Notes: a model not told the origin generated them from the sequence alone. Counted from the first letter of the stretch, positions 29,844 to 40,069 are shown. The stretch: 64,000 nucleotides of DNA from Bacteroidales bacterium (GCA_015061285.1 SUWW01000002.1:217952-281951); one strand, 5' to 3'. Numbers and translations: made by a program.

Positions 29844-31070
29844 ATGGAAAATACTGATATAAAGCTCAATTCGGTCGAAGAGGCTGTTGAGGCATTTGCA
29901 AAAGGAGAATTCGTTATTGTTGTCGACGACGAAGACCGCGAAAACGAAGGCGACTTCATTGTAGCTGCCGAGAAAATAACACCCGAGAAGGTCAATTTCA
30001 TGCTTAAGTATGGTCGTGGCTTGCTTTGTGCGCCTATCACCATCGATCGTTGCAAAGAACTTGAACTCGACCACATGGTTGGCAATAACACCTCGTTGTT
30101 GGGTACTCCATTTACTGTAACCATAGATAAAGTAGAAGGTTGTACTACAGGCGTTTCGGCTCACGATCGTGCAGCTACCATTCGTGCCCTTGCCGACCCT
30201 AATGCTAAACCTACAGATTTTGCCCGTCCAGGTCACATCAACCCTCTATATGCACAAACAAAAGGAGTCCTTCGTCGTGCTGGACATACCGAAGCTGCTA
30301 TCGATTTGGCACGCTTAGCTGGACTTTTTCCTGCTGCTGCACTTATCGAAATAATGAACGAAGACGGCACTATGGCGCGTCTGCCACAGCTCTTCGAGAT
30401 AGCTCGTGAACACAATCTGCGCCTAATATCTATAAAAGACCTCATTGCTTACCGATTGAAACAAGAATCGATAATCGAGAAGGGTGTGCGCGTGCATCTG
30501 CCAACAATGTATGGTGATTTCGACCTCATTCCCTTCCGTCAGAAACTCAATGGCAAAGAGCATATTGCATTGATAAAAGGCACATGGAAACAAGATGAAC
30601 CAATACTTGTGCGCGTACATTCTTCGTGCATGACGGGCGACATCTTTGGTTCAATGCGATGCGAATGCGGCGAGCAACTCCATAAAGCTATGCAACAGAT
30701 TGAAAAAGAGGGCAAAGGCGTCATCGTATACCTCAATCAAGAAGGTCGCGGCATAGGCTTGATGGCTAAAATAGAGGCCTACAAACTCCAAGAAGAGGGC
30801 TACGACACTGTAGATGCTAACGTTCATCTCGGTTTCGATCCCGACGAACGCGACTACGGCATCGGTGCTCATATACTGAAAGAATTGGGCGTCAACAAGA
30901 TGCGACTGATGACCAATAACCCAGTTAAACGCGTTGGTCTTGAGGCTTATGGACTTGAAATAGTTGAAAATGTCCCTATTGAAATAATTCCTAATAAGTA
31001 CAACGAACGATACATGCTTACCAAAAAATTGCGTATGCATCACGAATTGCACTATTTCGATAAAAAATAA
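29844..31070 (+). CDS. ribBA: Bifunctional DHBP synthase / GTP cyclohydrolase II
   Basis: A 408-residue fusion for riboflavin synthesis. Residues 1-205 are the 3,4-dihydroxy-2-butanone-4-phosphate synthase, with [13 protein letters not shown] as the acidic metal loop and [13 protein letters not shown] later. Residues 206-408 are GTP cyclohydrolase II, with [19 protein letters not shown] supplying the three zinc Cys and NQEGRGIGL the substrate loop. It starts directly after the permease stop. No FMN riboswitch was found. Confidence 0.97.
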   Translation: MENTDIKLNSVEEAVEAFAKGEFVIVVDDEDRENEGDFIVAAEKITPEKVNFMLKYGRGLLCAPITIDRCKELELDHMVGNNTSLLGTPFTVTIDKVEGCTTGVSAHDRAATIRALADPNAKPTDFARPGHINPLYAQTKGVLRRAGHTEAAIDLARLAGLFPAAALIEIMNEDGTMARLPQLFEIAREHNLRLISIKDLIAYRLKQESIIEKGVRVHLPTMYGDFDLIPFRQKLNGKEHIALIKGTWKQDEPILVRVHSSCMTGDIFGSMRCECGEQLHKAMQQIEKEGKGVIVYLNQEGRGIGLMAKIEAYKLQEEGYDTVDANVHLGFDPDERDYGIGAHILKELGVNKMRLMTNNPVKRVGLEAYGLEIVENVPIEIIPNKYNERYMLTKKLRMHHELHYFDKK

Positions 31071-31073
31071 ATA

Positions 31074-31200
31074 TGACCACAGATTCCACAGATGATAACG
31101 GATTATACGGATTTTACTTGTGTTAATCCATAGAATCTGTTCAATCTGCGTTCAACAACTCGTAATTCGTAATTCGAAACTCGTAATTATATATATAACG
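31074..31200. repeat. CACAGATT/ACGGATT and AATTCGT heptad repeats
   Basis: CCACAGATT, ACGGATT (twice) and AATCTG words occupy 31078-31150. They are followed by tandem seven-base words CTCGTAA and TTCGTAA up to about 31195. They fill the gap between ribBA and the GTPase gene, and no gene or clear promoter could be separated from them. Confidence 0.6.
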
Positions 31201-31203
31201 ACA

Positions 31204-32520
31204 ATGGCAAATACATCTACTCCCGTCCTACTGCTGACGGGCTATCTCGGCAGTGGAAAAACTACGCTTGTGAACCACATTCTCTCAAACGAGCGCGGAA
31301 TTAAGTTTGCAGTCATCGTAAACGACATTGGAGAAGTGAATATTGATGCCGACCTCATACAAAAAGGTGGTATCGTTGATACAAAAGACGACAGCCTTGT
31401 AGCATTACAGAATGGTTGCATTTGCTGCACTCTAAAGATGGACCTTGTGAAGCAAATTGAGGACATCTTGAAGATGGATAAGTTCGATTATATCGTTATT
31501 GAAGCAAGCGGCATTTGCGAACCTGTGCCTATAGCACAGACTATATGTACAATGCAACAAATGAGCCGTCAAAAGGGTCAAGAATCTTGTCACCTCGACT
31601 GTGTTGCTACTGTTGTTGATGCATTGCGTATGGCTTCAGAATTTGGTTGTGGTTCTGACCTTATGAAGAAAAATATCGACGATGAAGATATTGAAAACCT
31701 TGTTATTCAACAGATTGAGTTCTGTAACATCATAGTGCTAAACAAAGTTTCGGAGGTCAAGAAAGAAGAACTTGAACGTATTAAGCAGATAATTCGTGCA
31801 TTGCAACCTTCGGCTTTGATTATCGAATCTGATTATGCAAATGTCGACTTAACTAAGCTAATCAATACTCATCGATTCGACTTCAATAAAGCAGCTATGT
31901 CGGCGGCTTGGATTCGCGAATTCGACCGTCCTGTCACCGACGAAGAAGAGGAAGAGGCTCACGATGGCCCTCATCACCACGACCACGATGACGACGATGA
32001 TGATGACGAACACGAACATCACCACGAACATCATCACCATGATGATGACGATGACGACGATGACGAACATGAACATCATCACGAGCATGAACACGAACAT
32101 GGACATCACCACCACCACCATCACCACGAAGGCGGCGAAGTGGAAGAGTATGGCATAGGTACGTTTGTATATTATCGCCGCGATGCGTTCGATTTGAATA
32201 AGTTTGATGCATACGTAGCTAAAAAATGGAGCCGTAACATCATTCGCGCGAAGGGCATTTGCTATTTCACTTCAAATCCCGATATGTCGTACATATTTGA
32301 GCAAGCTGGAGTGCAAAAGAAAGTCACAGAATGTGGTTTGTGGCTTTGCACAGCTCCAAAAGACGAACTTGATCAAATGGTGGCCAACGATCCTACCATA
32401 CTTCGCGATTGGGACGACGAGTATGGCGATAAGATGCAAAAAATAGTCTTTATTGGTCAAAATCTCGACAAAGAGCAGATAACTAAAGACTTAGACTTCT
32501 GTCTCGTAAAGAAAAAATAG
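31204..32520 (+). CDS. G3E-family (CobW-type) metal-chaperone GTPase with His/Asp-rich tract
   Basis: A 438-residue protein starting at the ATG at 31204; upstream in-frame codons are repeat sequence. GYLGSGKT (13-20) is the P-loop. GCICC (71-75) is the CxCC metal site of COG0523 proteins, and IVLNKVSEV is the NKxD-type base motif. A stretch at about 246-312 is made almost only of His, Asp and Glu and would bind many divalent ions. The C-terminal CobW domain ends near 430. The family delivers zinc or other metals to target proteins. A TonB receptor starts 4 bp downstream. Confidence 0.92.
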   Translation: MANTSTPVLLLTGYLGSGKTTLVNHILSNERGIKFAVIVNDIGEVNIDADLIQKGGIVDTKDDSLVALQNGCICCTLKMDLVKQIEDILKMDKFDYIVIEASGICEPVPIAQTICTMQQMSRQKGQESCHLDCVATVVDALRMASEFGCGSDLMKKNIDDEDIENLVIQQIEFCNIIVLNKVSEVKKEELERIKQIIRALQPSALIIESDYANVDLTKLINTHRFDFNKAAMSAAWIREFDRPVTDEEEEEAHDGPHHHDHDDDDDDDEHEHHHEHHHHDDDDDDDDEHEHHHEHEHEHGHHHHHHHHEGGEVEEYGIGTFVYYRRDAFDLNKFDAYVAKKWSRNIIRAKGICYFTSNPDMSYIFEQAGVQKKVTECGLWLCTAPKDELDQMVANDPTILRDWDDEYGDKMQKIVFIGQNLDKEQITKDLDFCLVKKK

Positions 32521-32524
32521 GCCT

Positions 32525-34891
32525 ATGCGTGCGTGCATATCGCTAATATTCGTACTATTTACAACTCTTGCCGCTTGGGCACAGGTGCTAATATCAGGCT
32601 CTGTTACCGACGGCAAGAGTCCTCTTGTTGGGGCTATTGTTATCGATTCGCTCAGCAAAGTCTCCGCCGTTACCGACGCTAAAGGTTCGTTTAGATTAAA
32701 CACCAACTCGCCCATCCCCATAATATTGAAAGTACGTATGGTGGGATTCGAAGAGGAAATCGTCGAAATAACGTCGCGAGCTTCGACGCACGATATTAGC
32801 ATAGTTATGCGCGAACGGCAATATGATGTAGAGCAAGTAGAGGTCGTCGGCAATCGTCGAGGAGGCGGTTTTTCGTCTATCGATGCTTCAGTTTCTGCTG
32901 TCACACCATCGGTTTCGGGTGGAATAGAGACAGTCGTGAAGAGCCAGATGGGCGTAAGTTCCAATTCGGAACTCAGTTCGCAATATCGAGTGCGCGGTGG
33001 CAATTTCGACGAGAATATGGTCTACGTAGGAGGCATTGAGATTTACCGACCATTCCTTATTCGTTCGGGCGAGCAAGAGGGACTATCGTTTGTCAACCCC
33101 GATATGATTTCCGAGGTGGCATTTTCGGCAGGTGGCTTTTCGGCTGCCTATTCCGATGGTATGGCTTCGGTGCTCGATGTAGTATATAAAAGCCCTAAAG
33201 AGTATTCAGGTGGCGGACATATCTCACTACTTGGAGCTTCGGCGCATTTTGCTGGCACTTCAAAACATGGCAAAGTGAGCCACAATACTGGGTTGCGCTA
33301 CAAAACAAACCAATATATGCTCGGTTCGCTCGATACGCAGGGCGATTACGATCCGCGTTTTTTCGATGTGCAATCTTATTGGACCATCCGACCAACTCAA
33401 AGCCTTACATTCAACATTTTAGCATATTACGCACATAATAAATACAAGTTTACTCCCGAGAATCGCGAAACCACTTTTGGTACAATTTCAGATGCTCGCA
33501 AGTTGACTATCTATTTTGAAGGTCACGAATGCGATAGTTACAAAACGGCAGTTGGTGCATTCGCAGGTGTTTGGCAAGTTAACGATGCTACACGTTTGAC
33601 TTTGCGTTCGTCAGTTTATCGTTCTGCCGAAGAGGAGAATTTTGATATTCTCGGTGAATATTGGCTACAACAAGCTTCGCAATCGCAGAGTAACAATGTT
33701 GTAGACCAAAGTGAAAATATTGGCGTTGGTGGATATTTGCAACATGCTCGTAATGAGCTGTATAGTACCATATCAACATTTTCGATAACTCTCGATAAGG
33801 ATATAGCAGGACATCAGTTGTCGGCTCAGTTTTTAGCACGGCCGCAACACTTTGCCGACTACACCGACGAGTGGAATCTCACCGATTCGGCTGGATATAT
33901 AACATCGCGCAACAACGTTAATCTTACGATGGACGAGGCGATATATGCACAATCGGACCTAAATACATCATATTTAGCTGGTTATTTGGTCGATGAATAT
34001 GCATTCGCAACGCCTCAAGGTCGACTTACAGCTAATGTAGGTTTGCGCTTTTCGCGTCTTGCGGCTAATGGGCAAAACATCGTAAGTCCGCGATTGTCAC
34101 TGCGTTACAACAGAAGTGATAGGGTTCTGCGTTTGGCATTTGGTCGCTATTGTCAAGTGCCTCTGTTCAGGGAATTCAAGCAAGACGACGGCTCACTCAA
34201 CACCGATGTCAAGGCACAAAAGTCGTGGCAACTTCTCTTTGGTGCCGACCTCTTTTTCTCGCTTGGCGAGCGCCCTTTCAAGTTCTCAACCGAAGCATAT
34301 TATAAATGGTTGACGGAAATAAATCCTTATTCTATTGATAATGTGCGACTTCGCTATATGGCAGACAACTGTGCCGATGGCTATACTTATGGTATTGACT
34401 TCAAACTCAATGGCGAACTCGTCAACGAACTCGAATCGTGGATGACACTTTCGCTTATGAATAGTAAAGAGAATCTTGCCAACGATGACGCTGGCTACAT
34501 TCCGCGCCCATCCGACCAAAGAGTCTCATTCTCAATGGTGTTGCAAGACTGCTTGCCATCGAACAAATCCGTTGGAATGACGCTTAATCTCTATTTTGCG
34601 TCGGGGTTGCCGTTTGGTCCACCCAATTCGGAACGTAAATATGCTACGCTCAGAATGCCTGGTTATAAGCGTGTTGATCTCGGTTTGTATAAGAATTTTG
34701 CAATCAACAACGATGGCTCGCGAAAAGGTCGGTTGCATTCCGCGCGTTTGGGCGTAGATGTTTTCAATCTTTTCGACTTTTCGAATACCATTTCGTATTT
34801 CTGGGTTAAGGATACCGATGGCCGTAATTATGCAGTGCCTAACTACCTGACGTCGAGAAGAATAAATGTATCGTTTACTATAGAACTATAA
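32525..34891 (+). CDS. TonB-dependent outer-membrane receptor
   Basis: A 788-residue protein with a signal peptide (ISLIFVLFTTLAAWA) and a carboxypeptidase-like domain at about 20-100 (VLISGSVTDGKSPLVGAIV). The plug is at about 105-225 (VEQVEVVGNRRGG; RGGNFDENMVYVGGIEIY), and a 22-strand-type barrel ends NVSFTIEL. There is no SusD partner. It starts 4 bp after the metal GTPase, so the pair may serve metal import. A lipoprotein begins 2 bp after its stop, so all are in one operon. The substrate is inferred only from that context. Confidence 0.92.
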   Translation: MRACISLIFVLFTTLAAWAQVLISGSVTDGKSPLVGAIVIDSLSKVSAVTDAKGSFRLNTNSPIPIILKVRMVGFEEEIVEITSRASTHDISIVMRERQYDVEQVEVVGNRRGGGFSSIDASVSAVTPSVSGGIETVVKSQMGVSSNSELSSQYRVRGGNFDENMVYVGGIEIYRPFLIRSGEQEGLSFVNPDMISEVAFSAGGFSAAYSDGMASVLDVVYKSPKEYSGGGHISLLGASAHFAGTSKHGKVSHNTGLRYKTNQYMLGSLDTQGDYDPRFFDVQSYWTIRPTQSLTFNILAYYAHNKYKFTPENRETTFGTISDARKLTIYFEGHECDSYKTAVGAFAGVWQVNDATRLTLRSSVYRSAEEENFDILGEYWLQQASQSQSNNVVDQSENIGVGGYLQHARNELYSTISTFSITLDKDIAGHQLSAQFLARPQHFADYTDEWNLTDSAGYITSRNNVNLTMDEAIYAQSDLNTSYLAGYLVDEYAFATPQGRLTANVGLRFSRLAANGQNIVSPRLSLRYNRSDRVLRLAFGRYCQVPLFREFKQDDGSLNTDVKAQKSWQLLFGADLFFSLGERPFKFSTEAYYKWLTEINPYSIDNVRLRYMADNCADGYTYGIDFKLNGELVNELESWMTLSLMNSKENLANDDAGYIPRPSDQRVSFSMVLQDCLPSNKSVGMTLNLYFASGLPFGPPNSERKYATLRMPGYKRVDLGLYKNFAINNDGSRKGRLHSARLGVDVFNLFDFSNTISYFWVKDTDGRNYAVPNYLTSRRINVSFTIEL

Positions 34892-34893
34892 TT

Positions 34894-36249
34894 ATGCATA
34901 AGAAATGCGTATACATACTATTATTCGTATTTATGGTTATGCTTGCAGCATGTGAGCGCGAATACAAAGTTGCTACAAATGCAGCCTCGCTTACATTTGC
35001 CATCGATACGCTTTCGTTAGATACCGTTTTCACAGGTCAAACAACACCTATTGCAAAAGTTTGTCTGTATAACCATTCCGACGACGATATTTGCATTTCG
35101 CGCATTTCGCTCGATGGTGCCGAGCTGTCGCCTTATGTGGTGAATATCAATGGTTTCACACAAGAAACGGTAGAAAACATTCGGCTGCGTAGCTCTGATA
35201 GTTTATACATATTTGTGTCGCTCAAGCCTGTTGCAACTTCAGCCACCGCCCCCATTCGCACCATCAGCGATGGCATTACGGTGACGAGTGGTAGTTGTAC
35301 GTCGCATCTCACTATTATTGCTTATGCGCTCAGTGTTACAGAGTTGCGAGGACGTATCTCTTCCGATACAACCTTAACTTCTCAGAGCGTGTACTTAATT
35401 ACCGACTCTCTCGTTGTTGAGAGTGGTGCTACACTTAGCATAGAGCAAGGTGTAAAAATATATATGTCGAATGCAGCTCAAATGCATATCTATGGCTCGT
35501 TGAATATCTCTGGTTCCTACGAAGAACCCGTCGTCATTCGTCAGTCGCGACTTGATGAGTTCTATAACAACATTCCTTCGCAATGGGGCTACATATACAT
35601 ACATAAACAATCGCGCGACAACATTGTGAACTTTGCGCAACTGAATGGGGCTACTTATGGCTTCGTGGTCGATTCGACAGCCACATTTCAGATGTACTCG
35701 TCTACAATTTCGCATGTAGGCAAGAGTGGAGTCGTTGCGGCATCGAGCGACGTAGAAATTGGTAACTCGTTGCTTTTCGGTTGCGGTGGCGCATTGGTAG
35801 AGGTGAGTGGCGGCTCGCTCATCGTGGAGCAATCTACGCTGGCAGGCTATTATGCTTGGGACATACGTAAAAAAGCCGCCTTAACTATTAACGCCGACGA
35901 TGGGGATGTGCCGATGAGCAATGTGTATATTGCAAATAGTATTATATGCGGCTCAAAATCGGACGAAGTAGAAATTGATTCTACATTGCTCGATGTACTA
36001 CGTATAGAAAACTCTATCGTTCGTCTTGGCGACGATTGGAGTGAAGATGATGAACATTTCAGCAATGTCAGCATAACCAAAAAACTTTATTTCGCCGATA
36101 TTGATGCTTACGATTACCACATTACAGAAGAGTCGCCTGCTTTAGATGCTGCTTCGCCTGATGTGGCAGCCAAATATCCATTCGACCTCGACGGTATGCC
36201 GCGCTCGTTGGATGCGCCAGACATTGGAGCTTTTGAGTTTATTCCATAA
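34894..36249 (+). CDS. Lipoprotein with right-handed beta-helix
   Basis: A 451-residue protein with a lipobox (VFMVMLAAC), so it is lipid-anchored, probably in the outer membrane. The N-terminal third is Ig-like (TLSLDTVFTGQTTP). The middle is a beta-helix with short hydrophobic rungs (VESGATLSIEQGVKIYM; VEVSGGSLIVEQSTL). The C-terminus, FDLDGMPRSLDAPDIGAFEF, is a motif common at the ends of such Bacteroidota surface proteins. It is co-transcribed with the TonB receptor and may cooperate with it. No enzymatic motif was seen. Confidence 0.82.
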   Translation: MHKKCVYILLFVFMVMLAACEREYKVATNAASLTFAIDTLSLDTVFTGQTTPIAKVCLYNHSDDDICISRISLDGAELSPYVVNINGFTQETVENIRLRSSDSLYIFVSLKPVATSATAPIRTISDGITVTSGSCTSHLTIIAYALSVTELRGRISSDTTLTSQSVYLITDSLVVESGATLSIEQGVKIYMSNAAQMHIYGSLNISGSYEEPVVIRQSRLDEFYNNIPSQWGYIYIHKQSRDNIVNFAQLNGATYGFVVDSTATFQMYSSTISHVGKSGVVAASSDVEIGNSLLFGCGGALVEVSGGSLIVEQSTLAGYYAWDIRKKAALTINADDGDVPMSNVYIANSIICGSKSDEVEIDSTLLDVLRIENSIVRLGDDWSEDDEHFSNVSITKKLYFADIDAYDYHITEESPALDAASPDVAAKYPFDLDGMPRSLDAPDIGAFEFIP

Positions 36250-36261
36250 AACATTAAGAAT

Positions 36262-37242
36262 ATGAGAATATTTATCTTACTTATTGCACTGTTTGTCTTT
36301 GCACATACTTATGCGCAAAAATCTGCCGACGATACACTTGTTATTGTATCATATAATGTTGAAAATCTGTTTCTTCCCGATGACGATCCCGAGAAAAACG
36401 ACGATGCATTCACGCCTGCTGGCGATTATCGTTGGACGTATGAACGATTGTTGACCAAATGCATTCGTATTGCACGCGTAATAACCACTATCAATAAAAC
36501 ACGTCTACCACATATCGTTGGACTTCTCGAGGTAGAGGGTCCGCGTGCTGTAGATGCACTTGTTCGTTTGGGAGAACTCAATCATTGTGGATATAAACCC
36601 ATTGCATTCCCCACTCCCGATGCTCGTGGCATTGCTCCTGTGCTCATATACGACACCACACGCGTAAAATTCATTAGTGCCGAACCTCTTGTGGTGTGCG
36701 ACACTTCGCGTGCATTCCTTACTCGTGATGTGCTATGTGCTCGTTTTCAGTATAATAACGATGATTTGCTTGTGCTTGTCAATCATTGGCCTTCGAAATA
36801 TGGTGGCGCTACCGAAACAGCATGGAAACGTAATTATGTAGCTCAGAAAGTGCGCAACTACTGCGACTCTATCACCTCACGCGAACCAAATCTGTTGGTG
36901 GTGCTCATAGGCGATTTCAACGATACGTACGACGCTGAGCCGCTTGCAAAGATTTTTGGCGCTCTGCCTCAAGGTTCCGACTACGTAAACCTCTCAACCG
37001 ATGTGAACGAGTCGTCATACAAATATCGTGGTGTATGGGGCACAATAGATCATGTCGTTGTGTCGCCTTCAGTTATTAAGCGTGCAGGACGTCCAAAATT
37101 TTCAGTAGGTCGTCTGCCATTTTTGCTTGAGGAAGATAAATATGGCGGCGATAAGCCATTTCGTACGTACATAGGGCGTAAATATATCGACGGCTACAGC
37201 GACCATTTACCTGTTATGGTGAAGATAAACCTTGCAAAATAG
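36262..37242 (+). CDS. Exported endonuclease/exonuclease/phosphatase (EEP) family protein
   Basis: A 326-residue protein with a signal peptide (IFILLIALFVFAHTYA). VSYNVENLF and GLLEVEG give the Asn and Glu metal ligands. VNHWPSKYGG, GDFNDTYD and SDHLPVMV give the conserved His, Asp-Asn and terminal Asp-His pairs. Members hydrolyse phosphodiesters in nucleic acids or lipids. The export signal suggests extracellular DNA or a phosphate-containing substrate. It lies 12 bp after the lipoprotein gene and 2 bp before coaX. Confidence 0.9.
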   Translation: MRIFILLIALFVFAHTYAQKSADDTLVIVSYNVENLFLPDDDPEKNDDAFTPAGDYRWTYERLLTKCIRIARVITTINKTRLPHIVGLLEVEGPRAVDALVRLGELNHCGYKPIAFPTPDARGIAPVLIYDTTRVKFISAEPLVVCDTSRAFLTRDVLCARFQYNNDDLLVLVNHWPSKYGGATETAWKRNYVAQKVRNYCDSITSREPNLLVVLIGDFNDTYDAEPLAKIFGALPQGSDYVNLSTDVNESSYKYRGVWGTIDHVVVSPSVIKRAGRPKFSVGRLPFLLEEDKYGGDKPFRTYIGRKYIDGYSDHLPVMVKINLAK

Positions 37243-37244
37243 AT

Positions 37245-37967
37245 ATGCCTGTATTACTTATCGACATAGGCAACACGGCAACCAAAGTGGCCATCGATGG
37301 CGCGATTGACAACATTGTGACGTTTCATCGCGATGAAGCAATTAACGAAGTTGCACTCTTTGCTGCAAAACAAGGTGTAGAGCGCTGTGTCGTTTCTAAA
37401 GTGGCAAGCTATGGCGATGACATTATCAGCGAATTGAAGCGTAATAATATCTACGTACATAATGTCACGTCACAGTCGAGGCTCAATTTCGTTTGCAATT
37501 ATGGCACACCTGCGACGCTTGGAGCCGACAGAATTGCTGCCATTGCAGCTGCCGTAGACATTTGTCCAAGTCGTCCGCTGCTTGTTGTTGATGCTGGTAC
37601 GGCCATAACCTACGATTTTGTAACGCGCAATCATACGTACATAGGAGGCAACATAGCGCCCGGAATGCGTTTGAGATTTGAAACACTTCATAACTATACT
37701 TCACAATTGCCACTTTGTTCCGAAACCGATTATAAAGCACCTATTGGCAACGATACAAAATCGGCTATAGCTGCCGGAATTACTAATGGTTTGATAAGTG
37801 AATTGCACTATTATGAAGAGCTTGCCAAAAGCACTTTGGGTGATGATTTTGCAATAATATTAGGTGGAGGTGATTATAATTTTTTTGCACTCCAAACGAA
37901 AAATAGCATCTTTGCGGCGCAAAATTTAGCACTTCATGGTTTGAGTGTGCTAAATAGGCTTAATTGA
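37245..37967 (+). CDS. coaX: Type III pantothenate kinase
   Basis: A 240-residue kinase of the ASKHA fold for the first step of coenzyme A synthesis. LLIDIGNTATKVAI is the phosphate-1 motif. GADRIAAIAAA and VVDAGTAITYDFV match the CoaX dimer-interface and catalytic segments. GGNIAPGMRLRFETLHNYTSQLP matches the pantothenate-binding region, and LGGGDYNFF is near the C-terminus. In Bacteroidales, coaX lies upstream of outer-membrane, TPR and lptC genes, as here. Confidence 0.96.
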   Translation: MPVLLIDIGNTATKVAIDGAIDNIVTFHRDEAINEVALFAAKQGVERCVVSKVASYGDDIISELKRNNIYVHNVTSQSRLNFVCNYGTPATLGADRIAAIAAAVDICPSRPLLVVDAGTAITYDFVTRNHTYIGGNIAPGMRLRFETLHNYTSQLPLCSETDYKAPIGNDTKSAIAAGITNGLISELHYYEELAKSTLGDDFAIILGGGDYNFFALQTKNSIFAAQNLALHGLSVLNRLN

Positions 37968-38043
37968 TGTATAATTTTTACTTATAAATATAACTGATTA
38001 TAAATGCTTTATAGAGTTCGGCAATGACAGATGAACGAGAAAA

Positions 38044-38089
38044 ATCGAGTTTGGCAAGCAATTTGCCAACGAGATGCTCGATAATTTTT
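38044..38089 (+). terminator. Nested hairpin after coaX
   Basis: ATCGAG (38044-38049) pairs with CTCGAT (38077-38082) around an inner TTGGCAA/TTGCCAA stem, and T-rich sequence follows. It probably ends the long upstream operon before the TPR gene. Confidence 0.6.
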
Positions 38090-38118
38090 CATGTTGAACA
38101 AAACTAATTTGGATAACA

Positions 38119-39477
38119 ATGAAAGGATTGAAATTGATGGCAGCTGCATTGATGATGGTGACGGCTGCAAGTGCTCAGAAAGGTATTGAAGATGGTTCAC
38201 AGTTCGGTCACGGCGAGGATAGTGTACGTTGTATCATGGCCTTGGTGCAGTACAATGACGCTTACAAACTAAAAGCTTACGCTGATGCCTATCCCCATTG
38301 GTTATTGCTTTTCAACGAATTCCCTTTGGTAAAGGGAAAGCAACCGACCCTTTATAGCCAAGGCGCTACTATTGTAAAGAATGTATACAAGAGCGAAAAA
38401 GATGCTGCAAAAAAAGCTGAATACCTTGACCTCCTTTTGCGTACATATGACCAACGTATCAAATATTACGGCAACAACAAGAAATATCCTACCTCATGGA
38501 TTAAGGGTATGAAGGCATTGGATATTCTTACTTACAAAGCAAACGATTTGGCTGCAACACAAGAGGCTTATGAACTTCTCGGTGAATCGCTCAAAGGCAA
38601 TCCTGCTACCATCGATGCTGCTTTTACTCAGAAATACCTTCTCGCTGCTATCGACCTCTATAAAGGCGATAAAATTGGTGCTGAAGATGTAGTTAATTGC
38701 TATATGTCTTGTAGCGATGCCCTTGCTGCTATGCTCAAAGTTGCCGATGATAAAAAGAAAGACAACATCAACGAAGCTAAAAACCAAGTAGAGCAAATCT
38801 TCGCTCAAAGTGGTGCGGCCGATTGCCAAACCATCATTAAGATTTTTGCTCCTCAGCTTGATAGCAACAAAGACAATATTGAGTGGCTCAAGAAGGTTAA
38901 CCGCTTCCTCGACCGTGGCGATTGCACCGAAGAGGAACTCTACTATGCTACTTCTGAAAATATGCACAAGATTGAGCCTATGGCCTCTTCGGCTCGTGGT
39001 CTCGCTCGTATGTATATGAAGAAAAACGACCTCTCTAAGGCTTCTGAATACTACAACGAAGCTATCAACCTCGAGGAAGATCCTCAGATGAAAGCTAAAT
39101 ACTACAACGAACTTGCTGCTGTTTACTTCTCTGAAAGCCAATTCGCTCAAGCAAAAGCAGCTTGCTACAATGCTATTAAACTTCGTGGCGATTGGGGCGC
39201 TCCTTACTTGATGCTTGGTCGTATCTACGCTGCTGGTTCTAAGCTCGTTGGCTCTGATGACTGGGAGAAACGCGCTGGATATTGGGTCGCTATCGACAAA
39301 TTCGCTAAAGCAAAATCTGTTGATGAGAGCTGTGCTGCCGAAGCATCTGAACTCATTCGCCAATATTCTCAGTATTTCCCTTCAAAAGAAGATCTTTTCA
39401 TGCATGGTATGCAAGTAGGTCAGTCGTATACCGTTGGCGGATTTATTGGCGAAACAACTACTATAAGAGCAAAATAA
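38119..39477 (+). CDS. Exported tetratricopeptide-repeat protein
   Basis: A 452-residue protein with a signal peptide (LKLMAAALMMVTAASAQ). It is helical throughout; clear TPR pairs are seen at about 290-370 (GLARMYMKKNDLSKASEYYNEAI, YNELAAVYFSESQFAQAKAACYNAI). It has no enzymatic motif. It lies 4 bp before lptC. In related genomes a TPR protein sits in this position and is thought to support envelope assembly, but its function is not known. Codon use resembles that of highly expressed genes (many CTC, GCT and TCT). Confidence 0.85.
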   Translation: MKGLKLMAAALMMVTAASAQKGIEDGSQFGHGEDSVRCIMALVQYNDAYKLKAYADAYPHWLLLFNEFPLVKGKQPTLYSQGATIVKNVYKSEKDAAKKAEYLDLLLRTYDQRIKYYGNNKKYPTSWIKGMKALDILTYKANDLAATQEAYELLGESLKGNPATIDAAFTQKYLLAAIDLYKGDKIGAEDVVNCYMSCSDALAAMLKVADDKKKDNINEAKNQVEQIFAQSGAADCQTIIKIFAPQLDSNKDNIEWLKKVNRFLDRGDCTEEELYYATSENMHKIEPMASSARGLARMYMKKNDLSKASEYYNEAINLEEDPQMKAKYYNELAAVYFSESQFAQAKAACYNAIKLRGDWGAPYLMLGRIYAAGSKLVGSDDWEKRAGYWVAIDKFAKAKSVDESCAAEASELIRQYSQYFPSKEDLFMHGMQVGQSYTVGGFIGETTTIRAK

Positions 39478-39481
39478 GTAG

Positions 39482-40069
39482 ATGTATTCAACACATAAGA
39501 TAAATATTCATACGGCAAGCAGTGCTATTGTGCTGCTTGCTGTTTCTGTTTTATTGTCATCCTGTATGCGCAACACTCGTGAAGAACTTCACGAAGTGGA
39601 AATAGAGCAGGAGAGAGCTACTTTTACAGTGCAAAACCTCCATACTTTTGTTACCGACACTGGTGTCTATAAGTATGAATTTGAAACACCAGATCTCGCG
39701 CAATACGACAATGCAGAAGAACCCTACACCGACTTTCCTCATGGCTTGAAATTCAAAATGTTTAGCGATGGCGGTAAAACCATTAGATCTCGCATTCGCT
39801 GCAATAATGCTCGCTATTTCAAGCAACAAAATCTATGGGAACTCAACAACGATGTAGAAGCTGTAACGGCAAAAAATGAAATTCTCAATACCGAACAGCT
39901 CTATTGGAATACTGCCGAACATCGTATTTATTCCGACAAATTTGTGAAGATAACCACTGCTACTCAGGTTATTACGGGCATCGGTTTCGAATCGGACGAA
40001 AAAATGTCGAAATACGAGATAAAACACCCTGGCGGCGAAATTTCTGTGGCCGACTCAAAGGGTAATTGA
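39482..40069 (+). CDS. lptC: LPS-export periplasmic protein LptC
   Basis: A 195-residue lipoprotein-like protein (VSVLLSSC lipobox) with an OstA/LptC-type jellyroll (MFSDGGKTIRSRIRCNNARYF; LNTEQLYWN; RIYSDKFVKI). Bacteroidota LptC proteins have this form and carry lipopolysaccharide from the LptBFG complex to LptA. The gene starts 4 bp after the TPR gene. The tail after YEIKHPGGE is short and ends at the terminator dyad that follows. Confidence 0.88.
   Translation: MYSTHKINIHTASSAIVLLAVSVLLSSCMRNTREELHEVEIEQERATFTVQNLHTFVTDTGVYKYEFETPDLAQYDNAEEPYTDFPHGLKFKMFSDGGKTIRSRIRCNNARYFKQQNLWELNNDVEAVTAKNEILNTEQLYWNTAEHRIYSDKFVKITTATQVITGIGFESDEKMSKYEIKHPGGEISVADSKGN

Noticed and set aside
31078-31200. 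Operator candidate before the metal GTPase gene
   Set aside because: The words present belong to the dispersed AATCCGT and heptad repeats; no true palindrome was seen.
31934-32212. Antisense His/Arg/Asp-rich frame across the metal-binding tract
   Set aside because: A by-product of the CAC/GAC repeats in the GTPase gene.
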